NCBI GenBank assembly: GCA_017938055.1
Contig: JAGBCG010000217.1
Location: 1 to 12,012, forward strand
Direction of reading: 5' to 3'
DNA length: 12,012 nucleotides
From: Clostridia bacterium
Lineage (GTDB): Bacteria; Bacillota; Clostridia; Oscillospirales; CAG-382
Below are positions 8,009-12,012 of this stretch, piece by piece. Made by a program: the position numbers and the translations under genes. The notes beneath the pieces were generated by a model that made no database searches, was not told where the DNA came from, and was given only the letters and a program-made list of their open reading frames with translations. Position 1 is the first letter of the stretch. Each line of letters opens with the position of its first letter.

Positions 8009-8051
8009 TGTTTGATGATGTTATCAAACAGGAAAGCTTGACATTAGTCAA
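8009..8051. repeat. Two small inverted repeats between activase and shell genes
   Basis: TGTTTGAT (8009-8016) and ATCAAACA (8023-8030) form perfect 8-base arms with a 6-base loop. TTGAC and GTCAA (8038-8051) form a second, 5-base pair of arms with a 4-base loop. They lie in the 130-base gap after the activase. They could be an mRNA processing or stability structure that sets shell-protein level apart from enzyme level, or operator sites. There is no T-tract, so simple termination is not supported. Confidence 0.4.
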
Positions 8052-8131
8052 AATTCTTTTACTCAAACATATCAAATAAGTAGAAAAAAATCATAAAAAC
8101 ATAATAAATTATTTTTTGGAGGTATTTAAAA

Positions 8132-8410
8132 ATGTCACTTGAAGCATTAGGAATGATTGAAACAAGAGGATTGGTAGCTGCGATTGAAGCAGCAGATGCA
8201 ATGGTAAAAGCTGCAAATGTACAGCTTATTGGAACTGAAAAAATCGGTTCTGGTTTGGTAAGCGTTATGGTACGTGGTGATGTAGGAGCAGTTAAATCAG
8301 CAGTTGAAGCAGGTACAAGTGCTGCTCAGAGGCTTGGTGAAATAATTGCAACACACGTAATTCCAAGACCTCATAGCGATGTGGAAAAAATTCTTCCTAC
8401 CTTAAAATAA
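8132..8410 (+). CDS. BMC-H hexameric microcompartment shell protein (PduA/EutM type)
   Basis: This 92-residue single-BMC-domain protein forms hexamers that tile the flat faces of a bacterial microcompartment. It has the canonical features: EALGMIETRG at the start, the edge Lys26, the pore loop KIGSGLV with Ser40 at the PduA pore position, and HVIPRPH with Arg79 at the hexamer-hexamer edge, followed by a normal short C-terminus ending in KILPTLK. The small Ser-lined pore suggests a polar small-molecule channel like that of PduA. GGAGG (8118-8122) lies nine bases before the ATG. It is followed after 40 bases by the vertex protein and belongs to the same operon as the dehydratase. No second hexamer or trimer (BMC-T) gene is in the window. 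Confidence 0.96.
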   Translation: MSLEALGMIETRGLVAAIEAADAMVKAANVQLIGTEKIGSGLVSVMVRGDVGAVKSAVEAGTSAAQRLGEIIATHVIPRPHSDVEKILPTLK

Positions 8411-8450
8411 TAGTTTTCCATTAAACTTTTTTAACATAAGGTGATTGGAA

Positions 8451-8714
8451 ATGATAGTGGGAAAAGTAGTTGGCAGCGTTGTTGCTACCCGTAAAAATCA
8501 AAATTTAACGGGAAACAAATTTCTGATTGTAGAGCCATATGAAAATATGTGCGTAACCGGCAGAATTGTAGCCATTGATAATGTGGGTGCCGGCATTGGA
8601 GAAGAGGTGTTGGTGGCTATAGGCAGTGCGGCACGCATTGGTTGTAGTGTGCAAACCTCTCCCATAGATGCTGCAATCGTAGGCATTATTGATGATGCAA
8701 TAGGGTTGGAGTAA
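8451..8714 (+). CDS. BMC-P pentameric vertex protein (EutN/CcmL/PduN family)
   Basis: This 87-residue protein matches the EutN/CcmL family, whose pentamers close the twelve vertices of a microcompartment shell. It begins MIVGKVVGSVVATRKNQNL and carries the conserved region GAGIGEEVLVAIGSAARIG, then the DAAIVGIID strand near the end. ATG 8451 is preferred to TTG 8445: AAGGTG (8438-8443) stands seven bases before ATG but only one base before TTG, and family members start at this residue. With the BMC-H gene it makes the minimum set able to form a closed shell (hexamers plus pentamers). Its length is normal, with no truncation. Confidence 0.95.
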   Translation: MIVGKVVGSVVATRKNQNLTGNKFLIVEPYENMCVTGRIVAIDNVGAGIGEEVLVAIGSAARIGCSVQTSPIDAAIVGIIDDAIGLE

Positions 8715-8838
8715 TTTTGGCAATTAGAAAATTATGCTGGATGGCGGCATCGTCAAAATGGCGGTGCCTGCTTTCCCGCTTGTGCAAAGGCTTGATAAGC
8801 GGTATTGCTCTGAAAGTAATTATGAACGGAGATTAAAA
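8715..8838 (+). other. GC-richer leader/possible gene fossil before the regulator
   Basis: These 124 bases separate the vertex protein from the regulator. The part from about 8743 to 8808 is clearly richer in G and C than its surroundings. One frame (ATG 8734, reading DGGIVKMAVPAFPLVQRLD) runs without a stop into the regulator, but it has no ribosome binding site and is not part of any DeoR-family N-terminus I know. It may be the remnant of a deleted microcompartment gene. I see no RNA structure or promoter I would defend. Confidence 0.4.
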
Positions 8839-9600
8839 ATGTTTGCACTTGAGAGACAAAAGCTGATTCTTGATCTTTTAAATACAGAGGGGTCGGTAAT
8901 GGTAAGTAAGCTCAGCACGAAACTGGGTGTTACTGAGGAAACTGTGCGACGGGATCTTGAAAAAATGGAGGCAAAAGAGCTTCTCAGGAGAACTCATGGT
9001 GGAGCTCTTCCAATGGAAGACGGGAGCTATGAGCTGTCGCTGGAAAAGAGAAAAGTTCTTAATGTTGAAACAAAGCAGGCTCTTGCCAGTAAAGCGGTAC
9101 AATATATTGCATCAGGCGATACTATTTTTCTGGATGCCTCAACTACCACCTTCTACATGGCTAAAGAAATTAAAAACATGAAAAATGTTACCGTGATTAC
9201 AAATTCAATAAGAGTTATTAATGAGCTTGTTGGTGCGGATGGTGTTAAGGTGATTGCGGTTTGAGGAATTGTAAGTAATAATCAGTCATTGGTTGGTGCG
9301 ATGACAGAGAACTATATTTCCGAAAATTACTTTGCAGATAAAATGTTTTTCTCCAGTAAAGGAATTGGAAGTAATTGTATAATACTCGAGGGAAATGAAC
9401 AGGAATGTTTTATAAAGCAAAGAATGATAAAAAATTCACGTGTAACCTACTATCTGTGTGATAAATCTAAAATTGGCAGAGTGGGGTATATGAGGCTTTC
9501 GACCTTTGAAGATGTTGATTTTCTGGTAACAGATGCAGAAATTGAAGGAAATCTAAAAGATACTCTGGATGAATTTAATGTGGAGATTATAAGAATATAA
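8839..9600 (+). pseudogene. DeoR-family transcriptional regulator interrupted by one in-frame TGA
   Basis: Read through one TGA (9262-9264), the frame gives 253 residues, the normal size for DeoR-family sugar-phosphate-responsive repressors. Residues about 3-57 form the winged helix-turn-helix, with the signature LGVTEETVRRDLEKME and then RTHGGA. The sensor domain has DASTTT (near 98-103), and after the TGA the family pattern continues: SSKGIG, then CDKSKIGR, then a closing VTDAE segment. The TGA is codon 142, where the family has the first Gly of a Gly-Gly pair (IAV-stop-GIVSNNQSLVG), so one GGA-to-TGA change explains it. ATG 8839 has CGGAGA just upstream. TGA ends the downstream aldolase normally, so general recoding is unlikely. 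Its place in the operon suggests it once controlled the microcompartment genes in response to a phosphorylated sugar or polyol. Confidence 0.85.
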
Positions 9601-9682
9601 CTTTGAAAATAAGTATGTTTTTAAGACATATGAAATTATAAAGATATTATTTGGTGCGTAAAACACTAAGGAGGATAAAAAT

Positions 9683-10627
9683 ATGTTAGTTAATATGAAT
9701 GAAGTTTTAAGACCGGCTAAGGCCAATAAATATGCGGTTGGTTTGTTCAACGCAGTTAATCTGGAGCTTGCACGCGGCATCATAAGTGCTGCAGAAAGCA
9801 GCAGATCACCTGTTATAATGGGTACTGCAGAAATATTGCTTCCCTATGGACCGCTGGAAGAAGTTTCATATTACCTGATTCCGATGGCAAAAAAGGCATC
9901 AGTTCCGGTTGTTGTACATTTGGACCATGGTCTTACATATGATACGTGTATAAAAGCATTGGAGCTTGGTTTTTCATCCATTATGTATGACTGTTCCACA
10001 GATTCATATGAGGAAAATGTCCGTAAGGTTAAGGAAATGGCGGATATAGCACATTCGTATGGTGCAACTATAGAGGGTGAGCTTGGACATGTTGGTGATA
10101 ATGAGGGTTCTGCAGAAGGTAGCTCACACCTTGAAGATCCTTCAAAATATTTTACTGATCCTAAGCTTGCAAAAGATTTTGTTGAAAAAACAGGAGTAGA
10201 TGCACTTGCTATTGCTGTAGGTAATGCTCACGGTGCATATAAGCTTCCTCCAAAGCTCGATTTTGAAAGAATTCGCACTATTGCTAATACTGTTGATGTT
10301 CCGCTTGTTCTTCATGGTGGATCAGGATTGACAGATACCGATTTCAAAAAGGCTATTCAGGAGGGTATCAGTAAGGTTAACATCTTTACGGATATCAATG
10401 TTGCTGCAGTTGAAGCCGAGTTTAAGAAATTCTCAAGCATGGATAAAGGACTTATAGATCTTATTCCTGCCGCAGTTGAAGCAGTTAAACAGGAAAGTAT
10501 CAAGAAAATGAAGCTTTTCAGTAGCGACGGTAAAGCAGATTATGCAACTTCAGCACCATTATCTTCAGACGTTGAGATGATAACAAAGCTTGTTATTGAA
10601 GAAGTGAAAAGACGCTTAAATAAGTGA
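9683..10627 (+). CDS. Class II (zinc) ketose-bisphosphate aldolase, fructose/tagatose-bisphosphate aldolase family
   Basis: This 314-residue protein catalyses reversible aldol cleavage of a phosphorylated ketose, giving a dihydroxyacetone-phosphate-type product and an aldehyde. HLDHG (79-83) gives catalytic Asp81 and zinc ligand His82. Glu133 in GELGHVG, His183 in GNAHGAY and His211 in LHGGSGL complete the metal and phosphate site, and NIFTDIN (233-239) is the substrate-Asn segment. That segment differs from both NIDTD of classical fructose-bisphosphate aldolase and NVATE of GatY/KbaY tagatose enzymes, so substrate choice may differ. AAGGAGG (9668-9674) is eight bases before ATG. The gene lies 82 bases after the regulator in the same direction. 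Position beside the dehydratase/shell genes suggests it makes the substrate of the dehydratase or cleaves its product; a role in ordinary glycolysis is the alternative. Confidence 0.88.
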   Translation: MLVNMNEVLRPAKANKYAVGLFNAVNLELARGIISAAESSRSPVIMGTAEILLPYGPLEEVSYYLIPMAKKASVPVVVHLDHGLTYDTCIKALELGFSSIMYDCSTDSYEENVRKVKEMADIAHSYGATIEGELGHVGDNEGSAEGSSHLEDPSKYFTDPKLAKDFVEKTGVDALAIAVGNAHGAYKLPPKLDFERIRTIANTVDVPLVLHGGSGLTDTDFKKAIQEGISKVNIFTDINVAAVEAEFKKFSSMDKGLIDLIPAAVEAVKQESIKKMKLFSSDGKADYATSAPLSSDVEMITKLVIEEVKRRLNK

Positions 10628-10640
10628 TATATCTGAAAGG

Positions 10641-10760
10641 GAGTTGTAGCAAAATAATTTGATACAATCCCGAAAACACACAAAACGCACAAATATTCGT
10701 AGGGGACGATGCCCACATCGTCCCATTTTTTTGTGCAATTTGCAAATTTTGCTACAGCCT
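10641..10760. repeat. MITE-like nested palindromic element, about 120 bases
   Basis: The element has imperfect terminal inverted repeats: GAG then TGTAGCAAAAT (10645-10655) on the left and ATTTTGCTACA then GCCTC (10746-10760) on the right. Inside lies GCACAAA (10687-10693) paired with TTTGTGC (10730-10736), and inside that GGGACGATG (10703-10711) paired with CATCGTCCC (10716-10724). It encodes nothing credible. The three nested palindromes and the GC-rich CGTAGGGGACGATG core in A/T-rich DNA fit a short non-autonomous repeat of the kind scattered through Clostridia genomes. I do not see clear target-site duplications. Confidence 0.65.
10702..10732 (+). terminator. Rho-independent terminator after the aldolase
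   Basis: A GC-rich 9-base stem (10703-10711 with 10716-10724) closes a CCCA loop. An A and seven T residues (10726-10732) follow directly. It lies 75 bases after the aldolase stop, inside the MITE-like element, and separates the metabolic operon from the recombinase region. The core is nearly symmetrical, but only the plus strand has the T-tract. Confidence 0.78.
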
Positions 10761-10769
10761 CTTTTCTTT

Positions 10770-10799
10770 TTGGCAAATATGTGCTTTAATCTGTATAAT
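10770..10799 (+). promoter_or_regulatory. Sigma-A promoter of the small gene/recombinase unit
   Basis: TTGGCA (10770-10775) and a perfect TATAAT (10794-10799) are separated by 18 bases. The -35 box begins ten bases after the right end of the MITE-like element. Transcription would start near 10806, about 35 bases before the ATG at 10841. Confidence 0.65.
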
Positions 10800-10840
10800 T
10801 CCCTTTTAATAACAAAAAATAGTACTGAAAGGAGAATTAT

Positions 10841-11056
10841 ATGATTATACGAGAAGACCCATCAAATAATACCCTGAAAATATGGGTAGACAATAGTGAA
10901 AAAGATACCTACAGAGAAAATAATGAATATATAAACGCTGTTTTACACTTCAGGAATACACATAAAATCTGCGTGCTTGTTGGTGGAACACAGCCTATAG
11001 TTCCCACAATTTCAGCACTTTTGGACGCACAGACAAAAACGGTGTCGTATTCATAA
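10841..11056 (+). CDS. Small protein of unknown function paired with a serine recombinase
   Basis: I do not recognise this 71-residue protein. It is supported by its own promoter (10770-10799), an AAGGAG site (10829-10834) six bases before ATG, and good coding character. It is mixed polar with an N-terminal strand-like stretch (TLKIWVDNSE), an Asn/Tyr-rich helix, then ICVLVGGTQPIVPTISALLD near the end. There is no signal peptide, membrane segment or DNA-binding motif I can name. It lies 47 bases before the recombinase in the same direction, so it is likely part of the same mobile element and could be an accessory or directionality protein. That role is only a guess from position. Confidence 0.6.
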   Translation: MIIREDPSNNTLKIWVDNSEKDTYRENNEYINAVLHFRNTHKICVLVGGTQPIVPTISALLDAQTKTVSYS

Positions 11057-11103
11057 AAGCGGTTTTTAGCCGCATACATAAATCTGAAATTAAGGATAGT
11101 TTT

Positions 11104-12012
11104 ATGAAAAAAGACGTTTTTAGAATTGCGGCGTACACAAGAATCTCTGTGGATGAAGAGCTTGATACCACTAACGTATCTATTGAAAACCAGAAGATTA
11201 TAATTAAAAGCTTTGTGGAAAAAAGCTTTCCGTCTGCCGTGTTGGATTTCTATGAAGATAGAGATAAATCGGGGTATACTTTTGAGCAAAGACCGGGATA
11301 TCAAAAAATGAGAAAGCTTATGTTTGACGGGTACTATAGGGTGCTTGTTGTAAAAGATTTTTCCAGATTTTCAAGAAGAAATAGCCTTGGACTATATGAG
11401 CTTGAATTGCTGCGTGACGTGGGACTTAGAATTATTTCCATTTCTGATAATGTAGACTATCCCGAAAGAGATGAATGGATGACAATTCAGTTCAAGTTCC
11501 TTATGAATGAAGCACCTGTCACCGAAACGAGTAAAAAGGTGCGTAATATAGTTGATATAAGACAGGAAAAGGGCGAATGGATTTGTAATGCACCATACGG
11601 ATATTATCTTCACCCTACAATGAAAAACAAAATTCTTGTAGATATAGAGGGAGCAGAGGTTGTACGCATCATATTTGAACTGTATAACAAAGGATATGGA
11701 TATAAGAAAATAGCAAAGTATCTTACTGAACATAATTATCCCACGGGAATGGCTCTTGTAAAAAAGCATGTTGAGGAAAAAGGCGGTGATGCATCACATA
11801 TAAAAGCTGGGAATATATGGAATACAAGTACTGTGGCTGAGATAATCAAAAATGATTATTATATAGGAACGCTCAGACAAAGACAGTATAGCCGTCCGGG
11901 TATAAACAAAAAAGATAAAAAGCTGCCTAAGCAAGAAAATATTGTCTTTGAAAATCACCATGAAGCAATAATTGATAAAGAAGTTTTCGATAAAGCACAG
12001 GAACGGCTAAGA
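11104..12012 (+). CDS. Large serine recombinase (site-specific integrase), C-terminus outside window
   Basis: The gene stays open for 303 codons to the right edge. The N-terminal resolvase domain has AAYTRIS with catalytic Ser15 and Arg13, an ENQ helix start, the YEDRDKSGYTFEQRPGYQ segment, and DFSRFSRR with the conserved active-site arginines near residues 88-94. The recombinase DNA-binding domain follows: SKKVRN, then APYGYYLHP, and EGAEVVRIIFELY with YKKIAKYLTEHN. The zinc-ribbon and coiled-coil region expected in 450-550-residue members would lie beyond the window. Such enzymes insert and excise phages, integrative elements and Tn4451-like transposons. TAAGGA stands about six bases before the ATG. 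The gene points away from the metabolic operon and probably marks the edge of an integrated element that continues to the right. Confidence 0.93.
   Translation, partial: MKKDVFRIAAYTRISVDEELDTTNVSIENQKIIIKSFVEKSFPSAVLDFYEDRDKSGYTFEQRPGYQKMRKLMFDGYYRVLVVKDFSRFSRRNSLGLYELELLRDVGLRIISISDNVDYPERDEWMTIQFKFLMNEAPVTETSKKVRNIVDIRQEKGEWICNAPYGYYLHPTMKNKILVDIEGAEVVRIIFELYNKGYGYKKIAKYLTEHNYPTGMALVKKHVEEKGGDASHIKAGNIWNTSTVAEIIKNDYYIGTLRQRQYSRPGINKKDKKLPKQENIVFENHHEAIIDKEVFDKAQERLR

Noticed and set aside
8038..8066. Perfect TTGACA that could be a -35 box for the shell genes
   Set aside because: No acceptable -10 box lies 16-18 bases downstream; the TTGAC is better explained as one arm of TTGAC-ATTA-GTCAA.
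9262..9300. Selenocysteine readthrough of the TGA in the regulator
   Set aside because: No convincing hairpin follows the TGA, and the family has glycine, not a redox cysteine, at this site.
10641..10760. CRISPR-like or attachment-site reading of the repeated palindromes
   Set aside because: There are no regularly spaced direct repeats, and the structure is symmetric nested inverted repeats; no duplicated core for an attachment site is visible in the window.
10659..10844. 61-codon plus-strand frame and overlapping minus-strand frame in the aldolase-recombinase gap
   Set aside because: They translate the palindromic element, have no ribosome binding site, and show no protein-like character.
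10909..11769. Minus-strand frames of 131 and 125 codons opposite the small gene and the recombinase
   Set aside because: They are antisense shadows of a well-supported serine recombinase and lack ribosome binding sites and recognisable motifs.

Overview
The window looks like the chromosome of a low-GC, Gram-positive, strictly anaerobic gut-type Clostridia. The evidence is A/T-rich DNA, strong AGGAGG-type ribosome binding sites, well-formed sigma-A promoters, an AbrB/SpoVT-type remnant typical of spore formers, an oxygen-sensitive glycyl radical enzyme, and a large serine recombinase. No species can be named from the sequence alone.

Layout. (1) Positions 1-255, minus strand: the N-terminus of an SbcD-like DNA repair exonuclease with a TTG start, leaving the window on the left. 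(2) 488-3943, minus strand: a 1151-residue multidomain protein with a GH99-like (WbsX-type) core between N-terminal lectin-like regions and C-terminal copper-amine-oxidase-N-like and beta-sandwich regions. It has no signal peptide, its own promoter (4015-4043) and its own terminator (443-482). (3) 3944-4677: a mostly non-coding divergent spacer holding a truncated AbrB/SpoVT gene, a long inverted repeat and the promoter of the next operon. (4) 4678-8714, plus strand: a glycyl radical dehydratase, its radical-SAM activase, one hexameric microcompartment shell protein (BMC-H) and one pentameric vertex protein (BMC-P). (5) 8715-9600: a GC-richer fossil-like stretch followed by a DeoR-family regulator broken by one in-frame TGA. 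(6) 9683-10627: a class II ketose-bisphosphate-type aldolase. (7) 10641-10760: a short nested-palindrome element resembling a MITE, containing a terminator. (8) 10841-12012: a 71-residue unknown protein followed by a large serine recombinase leaving the window on the right, probably one end of an integrated element.

How the genes work together. The centre is a very compact glycyl-radical-enzyme microcompartment (GRM) locus. The activase installs a glycyl radical on Gly817 of the dehydratase, which keeps the active-site residues of B12-independent glycerol/1,2-propanediol dehydratases. The expected product is a reactive aldehyde or deoxy carbonyl compound, and a BMC-H plus BMC-P shell could contain it. 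The usual cargo that consumes the aldehyde (aldehyde dehydrogenase, alcohol dehydrogenase, phosphotransacylase) is absent from the window. Instead a DeoR-type sugar-phosphate-responsive regulator (now interrupted) and a class II aldolase follow. This suggests a route that links dehydration to aldol cleavage of a sugar or sugar-alcohol phosphate, or a satellite locus that borrows enzymes encoded elsewhere. The substrate is not determined by the sequence.
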